Below are positions 19,085 through 28,621 of a DNA stretch of 64,000 nucleotides, piece after piece (position 1 is the stretch's first letter; every line of letters starts with the position of its first letter). Source of the DNA: Gallibacterium genomosp. 3 (GTDB lineage Bacteria > Pseudomonadota > Gammaproteobacteria > Enterobacterales > Pasteurellaceae). The position numbers were made by a program, and so were the translations under genes. The stretch spans positions 25,317 to 89,316 of the forward strand of contig NZ_JTJR01000025.1 of assembly GCF_001678475.1 (NCBI RefSeq), in the 5' to 3' direction. A model generated the notes under the pieces. The model ran no database searches, had not been told where the DNA came from, and was given only the letters and a program-made list of their open reading frames with translations.

Positions 19085-19717
19085 ATGTCACAACAATTTT
19101 TTGAACAAGTTTCATTAGATAGCGTAGAAGCAAAAGGAAGTTATGGTATTGGTTTGCAGATTGGACAACAATTATTAGCAAGTCAATTAGATGTTGAAGC
19201 GACTGCCATTGCGAAAGGAATTTTTGATGTATTAAATCAAAATGCAACCGCATTAGATCAACAACAATTAGCTGAAGCAATTCAACAATTACAACAACGT
19301 GTAGAAGAAAAACAACAATTATTGTTTAAAGAAATTGAAGAAGCAGGTAAAGCATTTTTAGCTGAAAATCGCCAACATAAAGATGTGGTTGAAACCGAAA
19401 GTGGCTTACAGTACCAAATTTTAACTAAAGGTGAAGGAAAGGTACCAGCTAAAACTGATAAAGTTCGTGTGCACTACACTGGTTCATTAATTGACGGTAC
19501 AGTATTCGATAGTTCAGTACAACGTGGCCAACCGGCTGAATTCCCAGTAAATGGTGTGATTGCTGGTTGGATTGAAGCATTGAGTATGATGCCGGTAGGT
19601 TCAAAATGGCGTTTAGTGATCCCTCACAATCTTGCTTATGGAGAACGTGGTGCAGGCGCATCAATTCCTCCATTTAGTACGCTAATTTTTGAAGTGGAAT
19701 TATTAGATATTCTTTAA
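19085..19717 (+). CDS. fklB: FKBP-type peptidyl-prolyl isomerase, FklB-like
   Basis: 210 residues, close to E. coli FklB (206). The N-terminal about 95 residues form the helical dimerisation region, rich in CAA-coded glutamine; the FKBP domain follows with KVRVHYTGSLIDGTVFDSS near residues 122-140 and GSKWRLVIPHNLAYGERGAG near 176-195. No signal peptide, so cytoplasmic. It lies 25 bases after psd and shares AAGGAAA at its start. Confidence 0.92.
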   Translation: MSQQFFEQVSLDSVEAKGSYGIGLQIGQQLLASQLDVEATAIAKGIFDVLNQNATALDQQQLAEAIQQLQQRVEEKQQLLFKEIEEAGKAFLAENRQHKDVVETESGLQYQILTKGEGKVPAKTDKVRVHYTGSLIDGTVFDSSVQRGQPAEFPVNGVIAGWIEALSMMPVGSKWRLVIPHNLAYGERGAGASIPPFSTLIFEVELLDIL

Positions 19718-19726
19718 TTAATAGAT

Positions 19727-20893
19727 ATGAATGATAAGATATTATATATTGTAGCCACAGAATTTCAGTTATTAACAGTATTAAATCTTCATATTAATAG
19801 AAATATATTAAGAAAAGCTGACTTATTGTTAATTACATCCTCTTTTGCAAATATACAAGGGATTTTAGATAGGTTAGAAAAGGAAAATATATTTGAGCAT
19901 ATCTTCTCTAGTAATATGATAAATATTAATAGTTTGAAGACAGTTATTGGTAAAGTATATAATATCTTTTTTCAGAGTTTTCTTTCCTCATCATATTATT
20001 TTAATGTTAATAATAAAATTTTTAATATCTCAAATTATCTTGATATTTATTGTTGGCATGAACCTTTTATAAAATTATTCAATACCATTCCACTAAAAAA
20101 TAGGAATAAACTACAAAATAGAATAAATCTTCATCGTTTTGATGAGGGGACAGCGTCTTATCTCCCAGCATTATTAAATAAATATAATGTAGATGAGATA
20201 CATTTATATAATTCATTAGATGAAGTGATGTTTTGTCATCTGAAAGAAAAATATAAGAATATTAAAGCTAAGGCAGATATACCTAAATTATCTTTTTATG
20301 ATACTGCATTCTTGTCATTATTAAAAAGAATCTTTAAATATGAGTCAGATAGTTTTTTATTCAGCAAAAATAGTATTTTATTCTTTGAACAACCTTATAG
20401 TTCCCAAGAAATTATTGATTTTATATCAAGATATTTAAGCTTAATATCTAAGCTCATTAAAGAGCTAAACCAAGATATTCCTATATATGTAAAAAAACAT
20501 CCTAGATCTGGATTAGGAAAAATTAATTATTATGAATTAGGTTGGACTGTAATTGATAATTATATTCCTATAGGTGTTCCTTGGGAACTTGCATTATTAA
20601 CAAAATCTAGAAAAAATACAAATTCTTTACTATTGCTTAGTTTAAGCTCTACAGCAGTTTTTAGTCATAAATTATATTTTAAGGATAGTATAAATATCCA
20701 TTGTTGTTTATTAGCTAATTTGGTAAAAAATTGTGAACTACAATTATCTTATAGTAATAAAATTAGTGAGGAATTGATGTTACTAATTAACTCAATTTCT
20801 TTAAGATATCCAGATATATTTATTCCAGATACTACCAGAGAATTTGAAGAATATATTAAATTATGGTGTGATATTACACAGGAGGGGGAGTAA
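19727..20893 (+). CDS. Bacterial sialyltransferase (polysialyltransferase-like)
   Basis: 388 residues. It would transfer sialic acid from CMP-sialic acid to a surface glycan such as lipooligosaccharide or capsule. The three signatures of bacterial sialyltransferases are all seen: the D/E-D/E-G motif as Asp139-Glu140-Gly141 (FDEGTASY), the HP motif at His258-Pro259 (KKHPRSG), and SS(S/T) as Ser307-Ser308-Thr309. The N-terminus (IVATEFQLLTVLNL) resembles the alpha-2,8-polysialyltransferase family (Pfam PF07388). No signal or membrane segment. The gene is far more AT-rich than its neighbours and lacks a clear ribosome site. It overlaps neuA by one base (TAATG). Acceptor and linkage cannot be told from sequence. 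Confidence 0.8.
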   Translation: MNDKILYIVATEFQLLTVLNLHINRNILRKADLLLITSSFANIQGILDRLEKENIFEHIFSSNMININSLKTVIGKVYNIFFQSFLSSSYYFNVNNKIFNISNYLDIYCWHEPFIKLFNTIPLKNRNKLQNRINLHRFDEGTASYLPALLNKYNVDEIHLYNSLDEVMFCHLKEKYKNIKAKADIPKLSFYDTAFLSLLKRIFKYESDSFLFSKNSILFFEQPYSSQEIIDFISRYLSLISKLIKELNQDIPIYVKKHPRSGLGKINYYELGWTVIDNYIPIGVPWELALLTKSRKNTNSLLLLSLSSTAVFSHKLYFKDSINIHCCLLANLVKNCELQLSYSNKISEELMLLINSISLRYPDIFIPDTTREFEEYIKLWCDITQEGE

Positions 20894-21606
20894 TGGGTAA
20901 ATATATAAATAATGACCGTATATTAGTTTTGATCCCAGCTAGAGGAGGGAGTAAAGGAATTCCTTTTAAAAATTTAGCATTAGTTGGAGATAAACCATTA
21001 ATAGCTCATACTATTGAGGCAGCAAATAACTGCAATTTATCTATGTCTGTTATTGTTTCAACAGATAGTGAAGATATTGCAAAAATTGCTCTTAAATTTG
21101 GTGCTGAGGTGCCTTTTTTACGACCAACTCATTTAGCTCTAGATCATTCTCCAACGATAGAATCAGTAGTATATACAATAGAAAAATTAAAAAATATGGG
21201 GAGAACTTTTGATACTTTAATTTTATTACAACCAACGAGTCCATTAAGATCAGAAATTGATATATTATCAGCATTAAATTTATTTTACCAATCTAATAGG
21301 CAAGGAGTCGTTAGCGTATCTTTAGCTGATGTTAAACCAATTTTGTTGAGGACAATAAAAAGTAACTATTTATTGCCATTAATATCAACTTCTAGTAAAA
21401 GTAATAGTTCTATTCGTCGTCAAGATATGGAGGAAGTATATATTGTGAATGGTGCTATTTATATTAATAGTATTTCTGAAGTTGATTCAACATTAAGTTT
21501 TAATGATAACTCAATCCCATATATTATGCCTAGAGAACGTTCAATTGATATAGATACATTAGAGGATCTAGAAAAAGCGAGAGCGTTATTTAAAGTGGCT
21601 AATTAA
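20893..21606 (+). CDS. neuA: CMP-N-acetylneuraminic acid synthetase
   Basis: 237 residues. It activates sialic acid with CTP to CMP-sialic acid, the donor for the neighbouring transferase. The nucleotide-binding motif ARGGSKGIPFKN is at about residues 16-27; LILLQPTSPLR near 112-122 and the C-terminal IDIDTLEDLEKA are further family signatures. Translationally coupled to the transferase through TAATG. AT-rich, like its partner. No neuB, neuC or uptake genes are in the window, so the sugar may be scavenged by a transporter encoded elsewhere. Confidence 0.92.
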   Translation: MGKYINNDRILVLIPARGGSKGIPFKNLALVGDKPLIAHTIEAANNCNLSMSVIVSTDSEDIAKIALKFGAEVPFLRPTHLALDHSPTIESVVYTIEKLKNMGRTFDTLILLQPTSPLRSEIDILSALNLFYQSNRQGVVSVSLADVKPILLRTIKSNYLLPLISTSSKSNSSIRRQDMEEVYIVNGAIYINSISEVDSTLSFNDNSIPYIMPRERSIDIDTLEDLEKARALFKVAN

Positions 21607-21649
21607 TTTTAATTAGTATTGTACTATTGTGAGTATTCAGTAAGAAATC

Positions 21650-22739
21650 GGCATAATAGACAAAAAGGTTGGTAAAAAGTGGGTTAAAGCTTTATAGTAC
21701 AAGGCTTTAACTCATTTTTTCAGATATGAATAAAAAACGTGCCCACTTTGTCATTCATCAAAAATACAAAAGTATGGTTTTAAAAATAAACTTCAGAGTT
21801 ATAAATGTATCACTTGCAATAAACTATTTACCTTAAAATCTAAATTAAATTCTAGCCAAATTTGGTTTGATTATTCTGTTGGAAAACAAACCTATCAGCA
21901 ATTAGCCTATAAATATCATTGTTCAGTTAGAACTATTCAACGTCATATAGAGAAAGCCCCTAAATCCAGTTTAAATTCCCCACAAAATAACGCTCTTAAT
22001 CTAATTATTGATACCACCTTCTTTCGTCGTGATTTTGGTGTATTGGTGTTAATCGATAGCTATTCAGCAAAAGTGGTTTATCACCAAATAGTCAAAACAG
22101 AAAAAGATATCTACTACAAGAAAGCCTTTAATCACTTAAGAGAAAAAGGCTATATCATTCAATCAATTACCTGTGATGGTCGACGAGGATTACTCAAAGA
22201 TTTATGGGGCACACCAACGCAAATATGTCAATTTCACTTAGTGGCAATGGTAATGAGAACATTAAGGAAAAAACATTAATCTTCTGCAGGAAGGGAATTA
22301 AAAACGATTATAAAAACTTTAAAAAACAGTTCAAAAAATGAATTTTATTTAAAGATATACAACTGGAAAATAAAACATAAAACCTTTTTAGAGGAACGGT
22401 CAGATAAACCAAATGAAAAGGGAAAATATCCTTATAAACATAGGAATGTAAGAAGTGTTTTAGCGAGTATTAAACACTATTTTGAATATATTTTTACTTA
22501 TGAAAAGTATCCTGAATTAAATATAGAAAAGACAACAAATCGAATAGAAGGATTATTTAAAGAACTTAAGGATAAATTACGTCCACATAGTGGTTTAACA
22601 AGAAAACATAAGATATTGTTTATACAGGATTTTTTAAATAAAAAGAGTAGGTAATTACTATTAAGAAATAATAAAACCAACCCTTTTGTCTAATAGAGGC
22701 ATAGTTCAGCAAAATACCAACCTTTTTATCTACTATGCC
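21650..22739 (+). mobile_element. IS256-type insertion sequence (variant zinc-binding type), inactive
   Basis: A 1090-bp element with 24-bp terminal inverted repeats (21650-21673 and 22716-22739, two mismatches). It is flanked by a perfect 8-bp target duplication AAGAAATC at 21642-21649 and 22740-22747, the length typical of the IS256 family. A second, weaker copy of the right end lies just inside at 22675-22699. The transposase has two lesions. The insertion lies downstream of neuA, near the tex terminator, and breaks no recognisable gene. Confidence 0.9.
21726..22654 (+). pseudogene. Degraded transposase of the IS256-type element
   Basis: The frame beginning at TGC 21740 reads a zinc ribbon (CPLCHSS...CITC), a helix-turn-helix with SVRTIQRHI, then IIDTTFFRRDFGVLVLIDSY (first catalytic Asp) and SITCDGRRGLL (second Asp) and FHLVAM. 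The start ATG at 21726 is out of frame with this (a missing base in the A6 run of MNKK), and an in-frame TAA at 22277-22279 interrupts the protein. The frame then continues to 22654 with the conserved NRIEGLFKELKDKLRPH end including the catalytic Glu. Two lesions imply loss of function. Confidence 0.88.
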
Positions 22740-22757
22740 AAGAAATCATGAATTAGT

Positions 22758-22795
22758 TAAAAAATCCTCACTTTATACTTAGATAAAATGAGGAT
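22758..22795 (-). terminator. Terminator after tex
   Basis: On the minus strand a 7-bp stem ATCCTCA/TGAGGAT (22795-22789 with 22770-22764) is followed by six T. The IS target site is only about ten bases further on. Confidence 0.75.
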
Positions 22796-22822
22796 AATTC
22801 ATAAGATTAGTCTAGAGTCAGC

Positions 22823-25111
22823 CTAACGTTTCCAATTTTTTAGTGCGTCAGCAAATGCATTGCCCATAGAGGATGACTGAAAATTGGATCTTTTTGCTAG
22901 TCTATTTTTAGGTTCAGTCGTTGTAGAATGCGGTTTACCACTTTGTTCATTTAAACGCATAGTTAAGGCAATACGTTTACGATCTACTTCAACTTCTAAA
23001 ACTTTTACTTTAACAATATCGCCAGTTTTTACCACATCGTGCGGATCTTCGACAAATTTTTCGCTCAATGATGAAATATGTACTAAGCCATCTTGATGCA
23101 CACCAATATCGACGAAAGCACCGAAGTTAGTAACATTAGTAACAGTTCCTTCTAAGATCATACCCGGTTTCAGATCGCTAATTTGTTCCACACCTTCTAA
23201 GAAAGTTGCTGTTTTAAATTCACCACGTGGGTCACGTCCTGGTTTCTCTAGCTCTTTCAGAATGTCAGTCACAGTAGGTAAACCAAAACGTTCATCAGTA
23301 AATTGAGTCGCATTTAATTGACGGATTGCAGAAGTATTGCCCATTAATTCAGCAAGGGATTGATGGGTTGCTTGTAAAATTTTCTCTACCATAGGATAAG
23401 CTTCAGGGTGCACACTAGATGCATCAAGAGGATTATTACCATCAATAATTCGCATAAATCCAGCACATTGTTCAAAGGCTTTTGGCCCTAAACGTGGTAC
23501 TTTCTTCAACTGTTCACGGTCGGTAAAACGCCCATTTTCATCACGATAAGCGACAATATTTTGTGCTAATGTTTTGCTCATTCCTGCTACTCGCGCTAGT
23601 AATGGCGCAGACGCAGTATTGAGATCAACGCCTACCGCATTTACACAATCCTCTACCACAGCATCTAATTTACGAGCTAATTGTGCTTGATTGACATCGT
23701 GTTGATATTGCCCTACACCAATTGCTTTTGGCTCAATTTTTACGAGTTCAGCAAGCGGGTCTTGTAGACGACGCGCAATCGAAACTGCACCACGCAAAGA
23801 TACATCCAGTTGTGGAAATTCTTGTGCAGCAAATTCAGAGGCAGAATAGACAGACGCGCCTGCTTCACTAACAACCACTTTTTGTGCAGACCAATCAGGC
23901 TTCGCTTTGAGTAAAGTTGCAACAAAACGTTCAGTTTCACGAGAAGCCGTACCATTACCAATGGCGATCAGATCAACATGATATTTTTTTCCTAATTGAT
24001 AAAGTGTTGCGGCAGCTTGTGCTTCTTGTCCGGTATGCGGATAGATAGTAGCGGTATCCAGCAATTTTCCTGTGTTATCAACGATTGCCACTTTTACACC
24101 AGTTCGTAAACCAGGATCTAATCCCATTGTATTTTTAGCCCCCGCTGGAGCAGCCATTAATAGTGCAAACAGATTTTTGGCAAAGACGTTAATTGCCTCT
24201 TCTTCAGCACGTTCACGCAATGCTGCCATTAACTCTGTTTCTAAATGTAAGGCAACTTTAATTTTCCACGTCCAGGAGATAACTTGTTGTCGCCAACTAT
24301 CGGCAGGTTGCCCTGTGAATTGAATATTAAGGTGCTGACGGATAATCTCTTCACAGTAGCTAGCACTATTTTCTTCTTGTTCAGGATCAGCATTAAGCGA
24401 TAATGTAAGAATGCCTTCATTCCTACCTCGTAACATTGCTAACGCCCGGTGTGATGGTACATTTTTCAGTAATTCGTGATGATCAAAATAGTCGCGGAAT
24501 TTTTCGCCTTCATCCTCTTTTCCTGCAATCACTTTGGCAGTAATTTCCGCATTATTAGTGAGATAAGAACGTACTTTTGCCAATAGTTGTGCATCTTCAG
24601 CAAAACGTTCCATTAAGATATATCTTGCACCATCTAAAGCAGCTTTACTGTCAGCAATACCTTTGTCTGCGTTGATGTAATCTTGTGCTGTGGTTTCTGG
24701 GCGGTGATGTGGTTCATGCCAAAGGAGATCCGCAAGTGGTTCTAGCCCTGCTTCAATCGCAATTTGTCCACGAGTACGGCGTTTTGGTTTATAAGGCAGA
24801 TAGAGATCTTCTAATTCCGTTTTACTTTGCGTATTTTCAATTGCTTGACGTAATTCATCTGTCAATTTGCCCTGTTCTTCAATAGATTTCAAAATGGTTT
24901 GGCGGCGATCATCTAATTCACGCAAATAGAGTAACCGCGTTTCAAAATGACGTAGTTGTGTATCATCTAAACCACCAGTAACCTCTTTACGATAACGAGC
25001 AATAAATGGAATGGTATTTCCTTCATCTAATAAGGTAATTGCGGCAAGAATTTGTTTACTTTGAACATTCAGTTCATCGGCAATAATTTGGCTAATAGTT
25101 TGGTTTAACAT
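22823..25111 (-). CDS. tex: Tex/YhgF transcription accessory protein
   Basis: 762 residues, near the 773 of E. coli YhgF. Order: N-terminal helical domain, YqgF/RNase H-like domain ([17 protein letters not shown] near residues 328-344), helix-hairpin-helix ([22 protein letters not shown] near 495), and a C-terminal S1 RNA-binding domain ([25 protein letters not shown] near 650-675). It binds nucleic acids and is linked to transcription fitness and, in Bordetella, toxin expression. Monocistronic and divergent from the autotransporter gene. Confidence 0.96.
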   Translation of the reverse strand: MLNQTISQIIADELNVQSKQILAAITLLDEGNTIPFIARYRKEVTGGLDDTQLRHFETRLLYLRELDDRRQTILKSIEEQGKLTDELRQAIENTQSKTELEDLYLPYKPKRRTRGQIAIEAGLEPLADLLWHEPHHRPETTAQDYINADKGIADSKAALDGARYILMERFAEDAQLLAKVRSYLTNNAEITAKVIAGKEDEGEKFRDYFDHHELLKNVPSHRALAMLRGRNEGILTLSLNADPEQEENSASYCEEIIRQHLNIQFTGQPADSWRQQVISWTWKIKVALHLETELMAALRERAEEEAINVFAKNLFALLMAAPAGAKNTMGLDPGLRTGVKVAIVDNTGKLLDTATIYPHTGQEAQAAATLYQLGKKYHVDLIAIGNGTASRETERFVATLLKAKPDWSAQKVVVSEAGASVYSASEFAAQEFPQLDVSLRGAVSIARRLQDPLAELVKIEPKAIGVGQYQHDVNQAQLARKLDAVVEDCVNAVGVDLNTASAPLLARVAGMSKTLAQNIVAYRDENGRFTDREQLKKVPRLGPKAFEQCAGFMRIIDGNNPLDASSVHPEAYPMVEKILQATHQSLAELMGNTSAIRQLNATQFTDERFGLPTVTDILKELEKPGRDPRGEFKTATFLEGVEQISDLKPGMILEGTVTNVTNFGAFVDIGVHQDGLVHISSLSEKFVEDPHDVVKTGDIVKVKVLEVEVDRKRIALTMRLNEQSGKPHSTTTEPKNRLAKRSNFQSSSMGNAFADALKNWKR

Positions 25112-25167
25112 TGTATTTAATTATAGTTTAGTGTTTAGAAGTGAAAATAAATATATAGGATATTAGG

Positions 25168-25195
25168 TTGTATTCTAACTAATTTTATTTAAAAT
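25168..25195 (+). promoter_or_regulatory. Predicted promoter of the G-tract autotransporter
   Basis: TTGTAT (25168-25173), 16 bases, TAAAAT (25190-25195), about 77 bases upstream of the ATG at 25272. Confidence 0.45.
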
Positions 25196-25271
25196 AAGAA
25201 CAAGGAAATACCAAATATACTTTATTACTAAAATTAAAAAAGTATAAATTTAAACAATGAGGAATCATATT

Positions 25272-27131
25272 ATGAAAAAAGTAATAGGGCGTTTAGTCAA
25301 GTGCTATGGGCTCGGCATGTTAGGTATTATAAGCTGTTATAGCTATGCAGCTACCACGATTTCGGGTGGGGGGGGGGATAGCGCTTCTCCGGATCAGACA
25401 GGAATTACTAGCTCAGGAGATAGCATTGCTCAGAATATAAGCTTTAAGATAAACTTGTATAATAGAGTTAATATAACATCAGGAACTGATATTAATAGTG
25501 TTGGAGATGCTTTAATATCAGGTGATTTTAAAGCAAGAGCTGGGAATAAGATTATCTTTCACAATAATCTAAAAGTACAAAATAATGCTCCGGGTAGAAT
25601 TGCTGTTGGGAGAGGAATTGATATTAAGAATAGTTTTTTTGCATATCCGGGAGAATGGATTATTTCAGCTTATGTTGATGCAGATAAAGGATTGAAAGAA
25701 ATGATGAATCGTACTATTACCGTCGGCGAGAATTGGTATGGTACAACAGGCACAATCGCTTCATTAGATGAAATTCCAGAATATGCTGCTGATAATAATA
25801 TCTGGATTACATTACCAAATCAGCAATGGGATAATGGTAATAAAAATGATGATGGCTCTGTTGGGACATTAACAGGAATGACAATTAATGTTTCGGGCAA
25901 AGCATACGGTTATACTCGAATTCGATTACCAGAAGATAAATTATTAGGTGATATTTTTGATGAAAATGGAATTAGTAAATATTCACCACCAGTAGTCACT
26001 GTTGCCCAAGGTTCTTTTGTTTCCCCAGAAGATGAAACGCTAAATAATTTTGCTTTTTATGGTAAAGCAACAGTGAATGCAGAAAACAAGTTAGTTTATT
26101 TACGATTAGCGCCGGGAACAAATACTGCTGACAATGCTACAGCGCATTATGTATGGGGGTGGCTATATGATAATAATTCAAATAGTGGAAGTTATACGGA
26201 AGATACAGCCAGTATCTTATTTGCGCCTCAATTAAGCCAAGAGCTTGCGTTTTCCTCTATTGATCGTCGTCATAATCGTATTGGTGAAACTGATACTCGT
26301 GAAGGGAATACTTGGTTAAGATTACTTGGGCAAACTACAAAGCTAGGGTCTCATCAATTTAGAAGCAAATTATCTTCCGTTGGTATTCAGATCGGGCATG
26401 ATTTGAAAAAAGAAAAAGTAGATGATGAGAATATGAGGCTCGGAGTTGTAGCCACTTACCAAGCTGCAAAAGCAAACTTTTATGATAACTTTTCAATAAA
26501 CCCTTTAACCCTTACACCGCATTTTGCAAAAGTGGGTAAAGATTCAATTAATTTCTATTCTTTAGGTTTTTATCGAACTAAGGATCGTGATTGGGGATAT
26601 ACAGATTATGTTGGGCAAGTTTATTTAGCAGAGCATAATCTTAAGTCTGTTAATCAGACACGTGATAAGTTAAAAGCCTATGGAGTGAGTTTGAGCGCAG
26701 AAGTTGGCTATAATCTCTATCAGCGTAACGCTTGGTTGCTACAAGCTCAGGGGCAAGCGATTTATCAACTCAATCAAACAAATCTTATTTCTAATAAAGA
26801 ATATCAAGTGTCTTATCATGATGATTCACAAATTCGTCTACGTGGTGGTATCAGACTAGAATATTCTAAATTCGCTAAAGATAGAGATAGTAAATTGTGG
26901 CTCACAGCGGATATTTTGAAGGATCTATTCCCAAATAATAAGGTAGGTATGGGAACTAGTCAGTTATCTCTTAATCTACCTAGAACATGGCTAGATATTG
27001 GTATCGGTGGAGATTGGGCAGTAGGTAAAGATCTTTATCTATATAGTGCATTACACAGAGAACTATCATGGCAAAGTCATTTATCTCGTTCTAATTTGAA
27101 AGGTAACTTAGGGGTTAAATATTTATTTTAA
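25272..27131 (+). CDS. Phase-variable autotransporter (type Va), frame ON
   Basis: 619 residues. The ATG at 25272 has AGGA eight bases upstream; the ATG at 25257 is less well placed. A signal peptide spans about residues 1-26, ending SYSYAA. Next comes a 10-G tract (25368-25377) coding for SGGGGD, then a passenger of about 300 residues without a recognised domain or protease motif, and a C-terminal beta-barrel of about 280 residues that begins near LSQELAFSSIDRRHNR and ends in the classic ...GNLGVKYLF. The protein is complete with 10 G; a gain or loss of one or two bases would truncate it at about residue 35-60. Closed by a terminator. Target unknown. Confidence 0.85.
   Translation: MKKVIGRLVKCYGLGMLGIISCYSYAATTISGGGGDSASPDQTGITSSGDSIAQNISFKINLYNRVNITSGTDINSVGDALISGDFKARAGNKIIFHNNLKVQNNAPGRIAVGRGIDIKNSFFAYPGEWIISAYVDADKGLKEMMNRTITVGENWYGTTGTIASLDEIPEYAADNNIWITLPNQQWDNGNKNDDGSVGTLTGMTINVSGKAYGYTRIRLPEDKLLGDIFDENGISKYSPPVVTVAQGSFVSPEDETLNNFAFYGKATVNAENKLVYLRLAPGTNTADNATAHYVWGWLYDNNSNSGSYTEDTASILFAPQLSQELAFSSIDRRHNRIGETDTREGNTWLRLLGQTTKLGSHQFRSKLSSVGIQIGHDLKKEKVDDENMRLGVVATYQAAKANFYDNFSINPLTLTPHFAKVGKDSINFYSLGFYRTKDRDWGYTDYVGQVYLAEHNLKSVNQTRDKLKAYGVSLSAEVGYNLYQRNAWLLQAQGQAIYQLNQTNLISNKEYQVSYHDDSQIRLRGGIRLEYSKFAKDRDSKLWLTADILKDLFPNNKVGMGTSQLSLNLPRTWLDIGIGGDWAVGKDLYLYSALHRELSWQSHLSRSNLKGNLGVKYLF
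25368..25377 (+). repeat. G10 tract inside the autotransporter gene (ON length)
   Basis: Ten G directly after codons for the mature N-terminus. In frame only at 7, 10 or 13 bases, so slipped-strand changes would switch the gene OFF. Confidence 0.88.
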
Positions 27132-27180
27132 TACTTTAAAAAAAGAATTTTTTCAGTTTTATTAATTCTAATAAGTAAGT

Positions 27181-27217
27181 AAACCTATAATAATGTTATT
27201 GTAGGTTTATTTTTTAT
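27181..27217 (+). terminator. Terminator after the autotransporter
   Basis: About 12 base pairs with one G-U pair (27181-27192 with 27197-27208), then TTTATTTTTT. Confidence 0.8.
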
Positions 27218-27236
27218 TATGCCTTTTAATGCTTGT

Positions 27237-27487
27237 TTAATTTTCTTGCTCGTCAAAACAAGCATCGCTAATGTGAAAATATCGATCTCTATTTTTTAAT
27301 AGATTGCATACTTTTATAATTATATCAATGGGATAAAATAATATTGTAATCAAGAGCAGGGCGAAAATATAATGGAATAAACTGAAATGCCTGTTGTTAT
27401 TCTTGTAAGAAGATGAGTTTCAATTTGCTTTGGATCATTCAAAGAGTAATTAAGAATAATATAAGGAAAATATGTCGTATTTCGCAT
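27237..27487 (-). pseudogene. Frameshifted remnant of a small membrane protein gene
   Basis: On the minus strand an ATG at 27487 opens MRNTTYFPYIILNYSLN... ending at a TGA at 27352-27350. One inserted base in the T4 run near the codons for SIIF would join this frame to a second one that continues as ALLLITILFYPIDIIIKV and ends ...ACFDEQEN at 27237. The joined product would be 83 residues with one or two membrane helices. The frame also remains open upstream of the ATG for about 11 codons. Not recognised. The surrounding 27132-27630 holds no other gene. Confidence 0.5.
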
Positions 27488-27630
27488 TGCTCTAAAGATT
27501 TTGGCTAAAGGGATCAGAATTTATAAACAGAATGTTACAACCAAGATATTTTTTATTAATTTAGTCGTTTCTTAAATTCAAATTTTAAAATGCTTTCTAC
27601 TACGAGATAGAAGATAAAGCAATTCAAAGA

Positions 27631-27658
27631 TTGATTTTTCTGGCAAAAACGGTAAAAT
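27631..27658 (+). promoter_or_regulatory. Predicted promoter of the rpsP operon
   Basis: TTGATT (27631-27636), 16 bases, TAAAAT (27653-27658), about 120 bases before rpsP. Confidence 0.55.
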
Positions 27659-27717
27659 TCTACAGCTTTTTATCTGAGATTTTTTTGTGTAAAAAAGCAT
27701 CAATATGAAAAAAGCAC

Positions 27718-27754
27718 TAAACGCCCCTACTTCGAACGGGGTTTTCTTTTTTTA
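27718..27754 (+). promoter_or_regulatory. Terminator-like hairpin in the rpsP leader, possible attenuator
   Basis: CCCC (27724-27727) pairs with GGGG (27738-27741), followed by TTTTCTTTTTTT, within the transcribed leader and 25 bases before rpsP. The stem is only four strong pairs, so an attenuator is possible but not certain. Confidence 0.4.
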
Positions 27755-27778
27755 CTATCAATATTTTAGAGGAAGGTT

Positions 27779-28027
27779 ATGGTAACCATTCGTTTATCTC
27801 GTGGCGGAGCTAAAAAACGCCCATTTTATCAAATTGTCGTTGCAGACAGCCGTTGCCCTCGTGATGGCCGTTTCATCGAACGTATTGGCTTTTTCAACCC
27901 AATCGCTGCTGGTAAAGCAGAACGTTTACGTATCGATTTAGATCGTGTAAATGAGTGGGTTGGTAAAGGTGCATCTTTATCTGATCGTGTTGCATCTTTA
28001 GTAAAAGAAGCTCAAAAAGCTGCTTAA
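27779..28027 (+). CDS. rpsP: 30S ribosomal protein S16
   Basis: 82 residues, the same length as E. coli S16, starting [28 protein letters not shown] lies before the ATG. First gene of rpsP-rimM-trmD-rplS. Confidence 0.98.
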   Translation: MVTIRLSRGGAKKRPFYQIVVADSRCPRDGRFIERIGFFNPIAAGKAERLRIDLDRVNEWVGKGASLSDRVASLVKEAQKAA

Positions 28028-28052
28028 TTTAGAACAACGATGGGTGGTTAGA

Positions 28053-28577
28053 ATGGAACAGCAAAAAATCGGTGTCGTAGGTAAACTTGGTTCGACTTAT
28101 GGTATTCGAGGTTGGTTGCGTGTTTATTCTTCTACCGAATATGCAGAAAGCATTTTTGATTATCAACCGTGGTTTTTGAAAATTAAAAATCAATGGCAAC
28201 CAGCAGAAATTGAAGGTTGGCGTTATCATAGTCAAGATTTGATTGTGAAATTAAAAGGTGTTGATAATCGGGAACACGCACAAACTTTAGCGAATATTGA
28301 AATTGGCGTTGATTTAAACCAACTTCCAGCATTAGATGATGGTGATTATTATTGGCATGATTTAATTGATTGCCAAGTGGTCAATTTACAAGGCTACCAA
28401 ATGGGGCAAGTGATTGAATTGATGGAAACTGGATCTAATGATGTATTAGTCGTTAAAGCCAATGCTAAGGATGCTTTCAGTAAACAAGAGCGGTTAATTC
28501 CGTATATTGAAACAGTAGTTAAAAGAGTAGATCTCAGCACCAAAACAATTGAGGTGGACTGGGACGCTGGTTTCTAA
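28053..28577 (+). CDS. rimM: 16S rRNA-processing protein RimM
   Basis: 174 residues from the ATG at 28053; a GTG at 28044 is also in frame, but GGTGG favours the ATG and the length then fits homologues. It binds S19 and assists maturation of the 30S head. [16 protein letters not shown] near residues 11-26 is the N-terminal RimM barrel motif and [16 protein letters not shown] the PRC-barrel entry. Second gene of the operon. Confidence 0.95.
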   Translation: MEQQKIGVVGKLGSTYGIRGWLRVYSSTEYAESIFDYQPWFLKIKNQWQPAEIEGWRYHSQDLIVKLKGVDNREHAQTLANIEIGVDLNQLPALDDGDYYWHDLIDCQVVNLQGYQMGQVIELMETGSNDVLVVKANAKDAFSKQERLIPYIETVVKRVDLSTKTIEVDWDAGF

Positions 28578-28621
28578 CCTCAGGAAGATCCTGTTGGCTT
28601 AATGAACATTGAGGTATCCGT

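Noticed and set aside
19250..19330. CAA-rich stretch in fklB as a simple sequence repeat
   Set aside because: It is irregular (CAA mixed with TTA, GCA and GAA) and codes for the glutamine-rich helical domain; the repeat is too imperfect for slippage.
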